This document shows, one piece after another, positions 1 to 5,935 of a stretch of 5,938 nt of DNA (the first letter of the stretch is position 1; every line of letters starts with the position of its first letter). The notes under the pieces are model-generated. The model ran no database searches. It was given only the letters and a program-made list of their open reading frames with translations, and was not told where the DNA came from. A program made the position numbers and the translations under genes. Origin of the DNA: an uncultured Actinomycetes bacterium (lineage in GTDB: Bacteria > Actinomycetota > Actinomycetes > S36-B12); NCBI GenBank assembly GCA_903848435.1, contig CAINGG010000024.1, positions 1 through 5,938 on the forward strand, written 5' to 3'.

Positions 1-32
1 AGCCGGCGGACGAGGAGGGCAGCGATGAGTGA
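1..32 (+). CDS. scpA: Probable 3' end of scpA (partial)
   Basis: The first 32 bases contain a short open stretch that runs in from outside the window. Reading from base 3 gives P-A-D-E-E-G-S-D-E and then TGA at 30-32. Nearly every third base in this frame is G or C, and an acidic tail fits a ScpA C-terminus. A second frame ends with TGA at 26-28 and would form a classic ATGA overlap with the next gene, but its third positions look less coding-like. In most bacteria scpA lies directly before scpB, and both proteins form the SMC accessory complex. The identity rests on neighbourhood, not on any visible domain. If the chosen frame is right, the two genes overlap by 8 bases. Confidence 0.4.
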   Translation, partial: PADEEGSDE

Positions 33-642
33 GTCGACCGAGGAGGTCGAGACCGCCGCGGTCGAGGCGAGCGATGACCTCGGGGCACCGAGTCTGGGAG
101 CGGCGCTGGAGGCGCTGCTCATCGTCGCGGTGGAGCCGATGTCCACGTTGCTGCTCGCGCAGGCGACCGGGCGTCCGACCGATGAGGTCGAGGCGGCGCT
201 GCACGACCTGGCCGCTGATTACGACCGCACCGAGCGCGGCTTCGCCCTGCGCGAGGTTGCCGGTGGGTGGCGCTACTACACCCGCGACTCGTGCTCGGGT
301 GTCGTCGAGCGCTGGGTTCTCGACGGCCAGCAGGCACGGCTGACGCAGGCATCCTTGGAGACACTTGCCGTCATCGCCTATCGCCAGCCTGTGTCTCGGG
401 CACGCATCAGCGCGGTGCGCGGGGTCAATGTCGACGGCGTCCTGCGCACCCTGCAGTCGCGCGGGCTGATCGAGGAAGCCGGCATCGACCAGTCGTCGCA
501 GGCGATCTTGTATCGGACCACCGCGTATTTCCTGGAGCGGCTCGGCATCGCCTCGCTTGAGGACCTGCCGGATCTGGCCGAGCACCTGCCCGACCTGGCC
601 GAGCTCGACGCGGTGATCGACTCGGTCGCCGCGGGGGAGTAG
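25..642 (+). CDS. scpB: Segregation and condensation protein ScpB
   Basis: ScpB is a kleisin-associated winged-helix protein. It dimerises, binds ScpA, and with SMC forms the bacterial condensin that organises and segregates the chromosome in the cytoplasm. The 205-residue length is normal. After an acidic, probably disordered stretch (about residues 1-22), the first winged-helix domain starts near LGAALEALLIVAVEP (24-38) and runs to the GFALREVAGGWRYYTR strand pair (72-87). The second starts at LTQASLETLAVIAYRQP (106-122) and contains the family signature RGVNVDGVLRTLQSRGLI (132-149), followed by ILYRTTAYFLERLG (161-174). The ATG at 25 has a perfect AGGAGG at 13-18, six bases upstream. The stop overlaps the next start by one base (TAGTG), so the downstream gene is probably translationally coupled. 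The C-terminus carries a duplicated seven-residue unit, DLPDLAE/HLPDLAE, listed separately. Identification is firm. Confidence 0.95.
   Translation: MSESTEEVETAAVEASDDLGAPSLGAALEALLIVAVEPMSTLLLAQATGRPTDEVEAALHDLAADYDRTERGFALREVAGGWRYYTRDSCSGVVERWVLDGQQARLTQASLETLAVIAYRQPVSRARISAVRGVNVDGVLRTLQSRGLIEEAGIDQSSQAILYRTTAYFLERLGIASLEDLPDLAEHLPDLAELDAVIDSVAAGE
562..603 (+). repeat. 21-bp imperfect tandem duplication inside scpB
   Basis: Two adjacent 21-base units, 562-582 and 583-603, match at 18 of 21 positions. They are in frame and encode DLPDLAE followed by HLPDLAE near the ScpB C-terminus (residues 180-193). Two of the three differences are third-position changes (GAT/GAC, CCG/CCC) and one changes D to H. 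This looks like a small in-frame duplication that lengthened the acidic tail after the conserved SLEDLP segment. Proline- and aspartate-rich tails are common here in ScpB, so the duplication may be old and neutral. Confidence 0.6.
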
Positions 643-1388
643 TGGCTGACACTGAGGCATCCGACGGCCTCATCCGACTGCAGAAGGTCCTGGCACAGGC
701 AGGGCTGGGCAGCCGCCGTGCCTGCGAGGAGCTCATCGAGCAAGGACGCGTCGAGGTCGACGGTCACCGGGTGCGCGAACAGGGCCTGCGCGTCGATCCC
801 CGCACGAGTGTCATCCGCGTCGATGGCGAGCGAGTCCCCACGGCTCCCGACCTGCTCGTGCTGGCGCTCAACAAGCCGCGCGGCGTACTCTCGACGATGT
901 CCGACGAGCGTGGTCGGCCCTGCGTCGGCGACATCGTTGCCGACCGCACCGAACGCCTCTTCCACGTCGGCAGACTCGACGCCGACACCGAGGGCCTTCT
1001 GCTTCTGACCAATGACGGCGAGCTCGCCCAGCGGCTGGCGCACCCCAGCCACGGCGTTCTCAAGACTTACGTCGCCACGGTGCCCGGCCCCGTGGCGCGT
1101 GACGTGGGCCGGCGCTTGCGTGAGGGCGTCGAGCTCGATGACGGGACCGTGCGCGTCGACTCCTTCTCCGTCGTCCAGGCGCTGCCCGGGCGCGCCCTGG
1201 TCGAACTGTCCTTGCACGAGGGCCGCAAGCACGTGGTGCGGCGCCTCCTCGAGGCCGTCGGTCACCCGGTGGAGTCCCTCGTCCGCACCCAGGTGGGACC
1301 CATCCGGCTCGGCCAGCAGCGCCCCGGGCGTCTGCGTGCCATTACCGGGCCCGAGCTCCGTGCCCTCTACACGTCGGTCGGCCTGTAG
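642..1388 (+). CDS. rluB: RluB/RsuA-family 23S rRNA pseudouridine synthase
   Basis: This enzyme isomerises a specific uridine in ribosomal RNA to pseudouridine. RluB targets 23S rRNA near the peptidyl transferase centre (position 2605 in E. coli numbering). The 248-residue protein has an N-terminal S4 RNA-binding domain, IRLQKVLAQAGLGSRRACEE (11-30) through VEVDG (37-41). The catalytic domain opens with LNKPRGVLST (76-85). GRLDADTEGLLLLTNDG (110-126) holds the catalytic aspartate D113. EGRKHVVRRLLEAVGHPV (193-210) is the other family block; it is usually EGRNRQVRRM, but K-H forms are a known variant. The start is GTG at 642, because no other in-frame ATG or GTG precedes the S4 domain. It overlaps the scpB stop, and its G-rich ribosome site (633-639) sits very close, which favours coupling. 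Location directly after scpB is a conserved arrangement and supports RluB over RsuA or RluE, though exact target specificity is inferred. Confidence 0.9.
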   Translation: MADTEASDGLIRLQKVLAQAGLGSRRACEELIEQGRVEVDGHRVREQGLRVDPRTSVIRVDGERVPTAPDLLVLALNKPRGVLSTMSDERGRPCVGDIVADRTERLFHVGRLDADTEGLLLLTNDGELAQRLAHPSHGVLKTYVATVPGPVARDVGRRLREGVELDDGTVRVDSFSVVQALPGRALVELSLHEGRKHVVRRLLEAVGHPVESLVRTQVGPIRLGQQRPGRLRAITGPELRALYTSVGL

Positions 1389-1395
1389 GCCTCGC

Positions 1396-1401
1396 TAGGG
1401 T
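1396..1401 (+). promoter_or_regulatory. Possible -10 box before aroH, leaderless arrangement
   Basis: TAGGGT at 1396-1401 fits the actinobacterial -10 consensus TAnnnT and ends six bases before the aroH ATG at 1408. That spacing would place the transcription start at or next to the A of the start codon, as in leaderless actinobacterial transcripts. I see no good -35 hexamer 16-19 bases upstream. The AGGG within the same motif (1397-1400) could instead serve as a weak ribosome-binding site seven bases from the start. The gap is only 19 nt, so read-through from rluB is also expected. Low confidence as a promoter. Confidence 0.3.
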
Positions 1402-1407
1402 TCAACC

Positions 1408-1770
1408 ATGCCGTTGCGTGGGATCCGAGGTGCGACGCTGCTGTCGGCCGATGACGCCGACGAGATGCGCGATGCGGTGACCGAGTTGCTCAGCGAGATG
1501 ATGCGAGCCAACGACGTCGACCAGGAGCAGATCGTGAGCATCATCCTGACCGGCACCCCCGATATCCACTCCGCTTTCCCCGCTGCTGCCGCCCGCGGAC
1601 TGGGGCTCACCGACGTTCCCCTGCTGTGCGCTCAGGAGCTCGACATCACAGGGGCGGTAGAACACGCCGTCCGGGTGCTCATGCATGCCGAACTGCCCCT
1701 GGCGCGAGGCGATGTCCAGCACGTCTACCTGCGCGGTGCCGAGGTCCTGCGTCAGGACCTGCAGCGGTGA
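1408..1770 (+). CDS. aroH: Chorismate mutase, AroH class (monofunctional)
   Basis: AroH catalyses the Claisen rearrangement of chorismate to prephenate, the branch-point step to phenylalanine and tyrosine. The 120-residue size and motifs match the small trimeric alpha/beta AroH type of Bacillus subtilis, not the all-helical AroQ type. RGIRGAT (4-10) holds R7. TELLSEMMRAN (25-35) and SIILTGTPDIHSAFPAAAAR (44-63) follow, ending in R63. VPLLCAQEL (70-78) holds C74 and E77, and R89 and HVYLRGA (105-111, Y107) complete the site. These correspond to Arg7, Arg63, Cys75, Glu78, Arg90 and Tyr108 of the Bacillus enzyme, so the active site looks intact. The gene follows rluB by 19 nt and its last codons overlap the tyrA start (GTGA). 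That links it directly to the enzyme that uses its product. Confidence 0.95.
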   Translation: MPLRGIRGATLLSADDADEMRDAVTELLSEMMRANDVDQEQIVSIILTGTPDIHSAFPAAAARGLGLTDVPLLCAQELDITGAVEHAVRVLMHAELPLARGDVQHVYLRGAEVLRQDLQR

Positions 1771-2837
1771 GCGTTCCCGTCGCCGGGCCTGTGCTCGTCG
1801 TAGGGAGCGGGCTGCTCGGGGCGTCGATCGGCCTGGCCCTGCGACGTGCTGGTGTCGACGTTCAGCTCCAGGACGCCGATCCCACCGTCCTAGCCGCTGC
1901 GGTCGAGCGTGGCGCCGGCACCGTGCGCGAGAACGGCATGCCGGAGCCGCGCCTGGTCGTTGTCGCCGTACCTCCAGATGCGGCGGGTCCTGTCATGGCC
2001 GATGCATGCCGGTTCGCTGACGCCACCATCACCGACGTGACATCGGTGAAGGCCTTGCCGCTCGCTACTGCGTTGGCTCATGGCGGCGACGCGCGGCGGT
2101 TGGTTGGCGGCCACCCATTGGCCGGACGTGAGATCTCGGGGCCGGCTGCGGCACGGCTAGACCTGTTCGACGACCGCGCCTGGGTCGTGTGCCCGACGGA
2201 GCAGTCCGATCCACAACGGGTCCAGGACGTCATCGACCTCGTGGTGACCTGCGGCGGCGTGCCGCTGCGCATGGACCCGGACGATCACGATCGCGCGGTC
2301 GCCCTCACCTCCCACACTCCCCAGATACTCTCGTCGTTGATCGCCGCGCGACTTCTCGATGCTGATCCGGAGGCGGTGACGGTGTCCGGCCAGGCCCTGA
2401 AGGACATGACGAGGGTGGCGCAGTCCGACCCCGCGCTCTGGCAGGCGATCTTGCGGGCGAATGCCGCGTCCGTCGCCGATGTGCTCGCGGCCATTGCCTC
2501 CGATCTCGACGCGGTCGTCACGGATTTGCGCGGGGGCGTGGGCGTGGCGACGCATGACGTTCTCAGTCGAGGGGTGGCCGGCCGCCAGCGAGTGCCGGGC
2601 AAGCACGGCACGGCCGCGGACGCTTACGACGTCGTCACCGTGCAGGTCGCCGACCGCCCGGGCGAGTTGGCAAGCCTGTTCGTCGCCGCCGGCGACCTCG
2701 ACGTCAACCTTGAGGATGTGCGCATCGATCACGTGCTCGGTAAGCCCTCGGGCCTGATCGAGTTGTCCGTCCGGCCGGAGGTCTCCGGTCGACTCGCCAG
2801 TGGCCTGCGCGAGCGCGGCTTCGACGTACGCGCCTGA
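1767..2837 (+). CDS. tyrA: Prephenate dehydrogenase with C-terminal ACT domain
   Basis: TyrA oxidatively decarboxylates prephenate to 4-hydroxyphenylpyruvate with NAD(P)+, in the tyrosine branch. From the GTG at 1767 the protein has 356 residues. The Rossmann fold begins at once with VLVVGSGLLGASIG (9-22). D36 at the end of the second strand suggests preference for NAD+. TDVTSVK (89-95) and GGHPLAGRE (114-122) follow, with the likely catalytic H116. The helical dimerisation domain contains TSHTPQ (181-186) and MTRVAQSDPALW (214-225), where R216 is the likely substrate-binding arginine. GRQRVPGKHG (272-281) links to an ACT domain (about 288-355: DRPGELASLF, VNLEDVRIDH), a probable site of feedback control by tyrosine. 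The open frame extends further upstream, but GTG at 1767 is preferred because it overlaps the aroH stop by 4 nt, has AGGA at 1754-1757, and leaves only eight residues before the Rossmann strand. Use of arogenate instead of prephenate cannot be excluded from sequence. Confidence 0.94.
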   Translation: MSVPVAGPVLVVGSGLLGASIGLALRRAGVDVQLQDADPTVLAAAVERGAGTVRENGMPEPRLVVVAVPPDAAGPVMADACRFADATITDVTSVKALPLATALAHGGDARRLVGGHPLAGREISGPAAARLDLFDDRAWVVCPTEQSDPQRVQDVIDLVVTCGGVPLRMDPDDHDRAVALTSHTPQILSSLIAARLLDADPEAVTVSGQALKDMTRVAQSDPALWQAILRANAASVADVLAAIASDLDAVVTDLRGGVGVATHDVLSRGVAGRQRVPGKHGTAADAYDVVTVQVADRPGELASLFVAAGDLDVNLEDVRIDHVLGKPSGLIELSVRPEVSGRLASGLRERGFDVRA

Positions 2838-2853
2838 TGCCGAGGTCATTGCC

Positions 2854-3540
2854 GTGTCGCTGATCATCGCCGTCGATGGGCCCTCCGGGTCGGGCAAGTC
2901 GAGCACGTCACGGCAGGTGGCGATCCGATTAGGCGCCCGCTACGTCGACACGGGTGCGATGTACAGGGCCATGACCTGGTGGATGCTGCGCGAGGGGATC
3001 GACCCGGATGACCCGTCGGCTGTCGCAGCGCGCTGCGGCGAGCCGGCTATCGAGTTGCGCGACGATCCGCGTGATCCGCACGTGAGCGTCGACGGCATCG
3101 ATGTGTCCGCCGAGATCCGAGGCGCCGAAGTCGGCGCGGCCGTGAGTCGCGTGAGCGCGGTCCCGGAGGTCCGATCTCGACTGGTCGCCATCCAGCGCGC
3201 CCTGGTCGCCGGCGCCAGGGAGCGCGACGAGGGTGTCGTGGTCGAGGGCCGGGATATCGGGACGGTCGTCCTGCCGGATGCCGACCTGAAGGTCTTCCTC
3301 ACGGCCGATGCTGCGGCGCGAGCCGAGCGGCGCGCACGCGAGCAGGCCGGCGACGGACCTGTCGACGGCGATGCCGTGCGGGCGACCGAGGAACACCTGC
3401 TCTCGCGCGACGCCATCGACTCGACGCGAGCGGTGTCCCCGCTTGCCGCGGCTGATGATGCCGTGCACATCGACGGCACTTACCTGAGTCTCGACGAGGT
3501 CGTCGACGAGATCGTGTCTCGGTTGCCGGATCGCACCTGA
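2854..3540 (+). CDS. cmk: Cytidylate (CMP/dCMP) kinase
   Basis: Cmk transfers phosphate from ATP to CMP or dCMP, feeding CTP, dCTP and, indirectly, phospholipid synthesis. From GTG at 2854 it has 228 residues, the normal length. The P-loop is GPSGSGKSS (9-17). YVDTGAMYRA (30-39) supplies substrate-binding D32 and R38. EGRDIGTVVLPDADLKVFLT (131-150) is the family's central block. The lid region is followed by SRDAIDSTRAVSPL (184-197), with the conserved R/D residues, and a C-terminal DDAVHIDGTYLSLDEVVDEI stretch. An ATG further upstream (2800) is in frame but lies inside tyrA and would add a non-homologous tail. GTG at 2854 has GAGG at 2842-2845 and puts the P-loop at the usual distance from the N-terminus. 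The gap to tyrA is 16 nt, and the stop overlaps the next start (TGATG). The cmk-acyltransferase-der order is common in actinobacteria. Confidence 0.94.
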   Translation: MSLIIAVDGPSGSGKSSTSRQVAIRLGARYVDTGAMYRAMTWWMLREGIDPDDPSAVAARCGEPAIELRDDPRDPHVSVDGIDVSAEIRGAEVGAAVSRVSAVPEVRSRLVAIQRALVAGARERDEGVVVEGRDIGTVVLPDADLKVFLTADAAARAERRAREQAGDGPVDGDAVRATEEHLLSRDAIDSTRAVSPLAAADDAVHIDGTYLSLDEVVDEIVSRLPDRT

Positions 3541-4217
3541 TGAGGGTCTCTGCGTTCGCGACGACCCGCAATCTGCTCGGCCCGCTCGTGCGTACGGCAT
3601 ACCGCATCTACGTCTCCGGAGCGCACCACGTGCCATCGCATGGCGGCCTCCTCCTCATCGCCAACCACCCGGGCATCGCGGACGCGACGCTCCTGGGCGC
3701 CGCAGCGCCGCGGCCGGTCCGCGTGGTCTCCGAGGCGGGTGCGCTGGCAGGTGCGTGGAGCCTGCTGTCCGCTGCGACGGGGCGCATCGTCGTCTCCAGC
3801 GACGAGGACGAGCCCGCTGCCCTTCGCCAGGCCGTCGCCGCCATCGACGCTGGCGAGGCCGTGGGCATGTTCCCGGAGGGGCGGCTGCCGTCGGTCGACG
3901 ATCCCGGACGCGCGGCAATCCTCGGACCGGCATACGTGCAGGTGCGCACGGGCGCGACGGTGGTGCCTGTGGCGCTGCTGGGCTCTCACGGCCGTCGGCC
4001 CACCGACCCGCCGGCACCCAGGTCCACCGTCGATGTCGTCTTCGGCGAAGCGTTCCGACTGCCGGCGCCCACCGACCCGCTGTCACGCGCCGCGATTGTC
4101 GACGTCGCCGAGACGATGCGCCAGCGTCTGGCTGACCATGTCACGACCGCGCGTGCGCGCACGGGGCGGGTCGCCGTCGATGACCCATCGGCGCCGCGCA
4201 AGGATGGAGCCCCATGA
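3540..4217 (+). CDS. PlsC/LPLAT-family acyltransferase, divergent
   Basis: The 225-residue protein resembles 1-acyl-sn-glycerol-3-phosphate acyltransferases, which acylate a lysophospholipid at the inner membrane face. Motif I is ANHPGIAD (41-48), giving the catalytic H43-x4-D48 pair. FPEGRLP (111-117) stands in the place of motif III, usually FPEGTRS. GATVVPVAL (138-146) matches motif IV. The region expected to carry motif II reads GRIVVSS (81-87) where the family normally has GxIPVxR, so the arginine seems absent. No clear transmembrane helix is visible; the N-terminal segment is mildly amphipathic (LVRTAYRIY), so membrane association is probably peripheral. The C-terminal 30 residues are basic and proline-rich and look disordered. 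The ATG overlaps the cmk stop by one base, with only a poor ribosome site, and the stop overlaps der by four. Family membership is fairly secure; acyl acceptor and true substrate are not, so no symbol is given. Confidence 0.8.
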   Translation: MRVSAFATTRNLLGPLVRTAYRIYVSGAHHVPSHGGLLLIANHPGIADATLLGAAAPRPVRVVSEAGALAGAWSLLSAATGRIVVSSDEDEPAALRQAVAAIDAGEAVGMFPEGRLPSVDDPGRAAILGPAYVQVRTGATVVPVALLGSHGRRPTDPPAPRSTVDVVFGEAFRLPAPTDPLSRAAIVDVAETMRQRLADHVTTARARTGRVAVDDPSAPRKDGAP

Positions 4218-5701
4218 GCATCGACGATCCAGGCGACGATCAGATCGTCGACGACGCCGCGGACGCACCGTGGGTGGACGACTCTGATTCCGACGATGTC
4301 ACCGCCCTTGCGGCAGCGGCGCGCGCAGCCGCCATCGCGGAGTTCGGCGACCTCGAGGAATTCGACGAGGACGGCCCGCAGGACCGGCTGCTGCCCGTGG
4401 TGGCGGTCGTCGGGCGCCCCAATGTCGGCAAGTCCACGCTCGTCAACCGCATCCTGGGACGACGCGAGGCCGTGGTGGAGGACGTGCCCGGTGTCACGCG
4501 CGACCGGGTGACCTACGAGGCCGAGTGGAATGGCCGGGACTTCGTACTGATGGACACGGGCGGCTGGCAGAAGGACGCCCGGGGCATGGCCGGCCTGATC
4601 GCCGCACAGGCGGAGCGGGCGATCAACGAGGCCGACATCGTGATCTTCGTCGTCGACGCGACCGTGGGCGCGCTCGACGAGGACGAGGCGGTCGTGCGCG
4701 TGCTGCGCAAGTCGGGTGTGCCGGTGGTCCTCGTGGCCAACAAGGTCGACGACGCCCGCAGCGAGGCGGACGCCGCAGCGCTGTGGTCGATGGGCCTGGG
4801 CGAGCCGCAATACGTATCTGCTTTGCACGGCCGGGGGAGCGGTGACCTCCTCGACCGAGTGGTCGAGCTCCTGCCCGAGGAGGGCCAGGGCCGCATGCGG
4901 GGTGGCGGGCCGCGTCGCGTGGCGCTCTTGGGCAAGCCCAACGTCGGCAAGTCCTCCCTGCTCAACAAGTTGGCCGGCGAGGCGCGCGTCGTCGTCGACT
5001 CCGTCGCCGGCACGACGGTCGATCCCGTCGACGAGCTGATCGTGCTGGGGGATCGCGAGTGGTGGTTCGTCGACACCGCGGGCATTCGCCGGAGGGTGAA
5101 GGAGGCCAGCGGCCACGAGTACTACGCGAGCCTGCGCACCCACGCGGCCCTGGAGCGCTCCGAGGTCGCCCTGGTGCTCATCGATGCTTCCGAGCCGCTG
5201 AGCGAGCAGGACCTGCGACTGCTGTCACTGGTCATCGAGGCGGGGCGCGCCCTGGTGATCGCGTACAACAAGTGGGACCTCGTCGACGAGGACCGCCAGC
5301 GCTACCTCGAGAAGGAGATCGATCGCGAGCTCGTGCAGGTGCGCTGGGCCCCCCGAGTCAACGTCTCCGCCCTGACCGGCCGGCACATGCAGAAGCTGGT
5401 GCCCGCGCTCGACGAGGCGCTGGAGGGATGGGAGACGAGGATTCCCACGTCTCGGCTGAACTCCTTCCTGTCCGAGCTCGTGGCAGCGCATCCCCACCCT
5501 GTGCGCGGGGGCAAGCAACCGCGCATTCTCTTTGGCACGCAGGCGAGCTCTCGGCCACCGACGTTCATCCTCTTCACGACCGGATTCCTGGAGGCGGGCT
5601 ATCGGCGCTTCGTCGAGCGTCGACTGCGCGAGGAGTTCGGCTTCGCGGGCACCCCGATCCGCATCAACCTGCGGATCCGCGAGAAGCGCCGCCGCGGCTG
5701 A
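4214..5701 (+). CDS. der: Ribosome biogenesis GTPase Der (EngA)
   Basis: Der is an essential GTPase with two tandem G domains that binds the 50S precursor and supports its late assembly. The 495-residue protein shows both. Domain 1 has GRPNVGKST (67-75), PGVTRD (92-97), DTGGW (114-118) and NKVD (176-179). Domain 2 has GKPNVGKSS (240-248), AGTTVD (265-270), DTAG (287-290) and NKWD (352-355). A KH-like RNA-facing domain follows (about 410-493: IPTSRLNSFLSE, then GTPIRINLR near the end), and the tail is basic (REKRRRG). In AGTTVD the usual arginine after TT is valine. About 58 residues precede domain 1 and hold roughly 20 Asp/Glu against two Arg. The ATG at 4214 overlaps the acyltransferase stop (ATGA) and has GGAG and AGGA upstream. 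A shorter protein beginning nearer the G domain is unlikely because no ATG or GTG lies between. It is the last gene of the cluster, followed 9 nt after its stop by a long inverted repeat. Confidence 0.96.
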   Translation: MSIDDPGDDQIVDDAADAPWVDDSDSDDVTALAAAARAAAIAEFGDLEEFDEDGPQDRLLPVVAVVGRPNVGKSTLVNRILGRREAVVEDVPGVTRDRVTYEAEWNGRDFVLMDTGGWQKDARGMAGLIAAQAERAINEADIVIFVVDATVGALDEDEAVVRVLRKSGVPVVLVANKVDDARSEADAAALWSMGLGEPQYVSALHGRGSGDLLDRVVELLPEEGQGRMRGGGPRRVALLGKPNVGKSSLLNKLAGEARVVVDSVAGTTVDPVDELIVLGDREWWFVDTAGIRRRVKEASGHEYYASLRTHAALERSEVALVLIDASEPLSEQDLRLLSLVIEAGRALVIAYNKWDLVDEDRQRYLEKEIDRELVQVRWAPRVNVSALTGRHMQKLVPALDEALEGWETRIPTSRLNSFLSELVAAHPHPVRGGKQPRILFGTQASSRPPTFILFTTGFLEAGYRRFVERRLREEFGFAGTPIRINLRIREKRRRG

Positions 5702-5710
5702 CCCCTCCAC

Positions 5711-5778
5711 GTCGTTGAGTGGCGGGGTGTGCCGCCCTCGCACGGCGTGTCGCACCGCACAACCCGCCACTCAACGGC
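5711..5778. terminator. Long inverted repeat after der, probable terminator
   Basis: Bases 5713-5726 (CGTTGAGTGGCGGG) are exactly complementary to 5763-5776. The stem extends outward by a G-T and a G-C pair (5711-5712 with 5777-5778). After one G-A mismatch it extends inward by five more pairs (5728-5732 with 5757-5761). That gives about 21 paired bases around a G+C-rich 24-base centre. It starts 9 nt after the der stop and separates the operon from the tRNA. No T-run follows on the plus strand, and no A-run precedes it for the minus strand. It would therefore be a U-less terminator of the sort proposed in high-G+C actinobacteria, or a dispersed palindromic repeat. Confidence 0.5.
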
Positions 5779-5812
5779 AAGGGTCGGGTGCGTTGGGGGT
5801 GCGGCCGGTCGG

Positions 5813-5818
5813 TAGGCT
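5813..5818 (+). promoter_or_regulatory. Possible -10 box of the tRNA-Pro promoter
   Basis: TAGGCT at 5813-5818 matches TAnnnT and lies 43 bases before the mature tRNA 5' end. A TTGGGG at 5793-5798 is a weak -35 candidate, but the 14-base spacer is shorter than the usual 16-19. A start near 5825 would produce a leader made almost entirely of the hairpin at 5827-5858. It is placed correctly, downstream of the operon's inverted repeat, but the support is one short motif. Confidence 0.3.
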
Positions 5819-5826
5819 TTCGTGGT

Positions 5827-5858
5827 TCCCGCAAGCCAGGATGCCTGGGACTGCGGGG
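5827..5858 (+). other. Nested hairpin just upstream of tRNA-Pro
   Basis: CCCGCA (5828-5833) pairs with TGCGGG (5852-5857), with a T-G pair outside it. Inside, CCAGG (5836-5840) pairs with CCTGG (5844-5848) around a three-base loop, leaving a small asymmetric internal loop. The structure ends three bases before the mature tRNA. It could be a 5' leader structure seen by RNase P, or the stem of a terminator without a T-run. The sequence shows the pairing only; any function is inference. Confidence 0.4.
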
Positions 5859-5861
5859 CGG

Positions 5862-5935
<74 letters not shown>

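Noticed and set aside
378..1265. 295-codon open frame on the minus strand across scpB and rluB
   Set aside because: It lies antisense to two well-recognised genes, has no recognisable domain, and is explained by the scarcity of stop codons in high-G+C antisense frames.
1626..1766. Upstream extension of tyrA starting at ATG 1626
   Set aside because: The extra 47 residues are Arg/Pro/Gly-rich, overlap the conserved C-terminal half of aroH in another frame, and precede the Rossmann strand that normally starts the protein. GTG 1767 with a 4-nt overlap is the natural start.
2800..2853. Upstream extension of cmk starting at ATG 2800
   Set aside because: It overlaps the ACT domain of tyrA and would add 18 residues before a P-loop that usually sits about ten residues from the N-terminus. 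GTG 2854 has GAGG at a proper distance.
3986..5143. 385-codon open frame on the minus strand across the acyltransferase and der
   Set aside because: It is a shadow of der and its neighbour. The translation is His/Arg/Ala-rich with no family motifs, while the plus-strand frames carry complete catalytic motifs.
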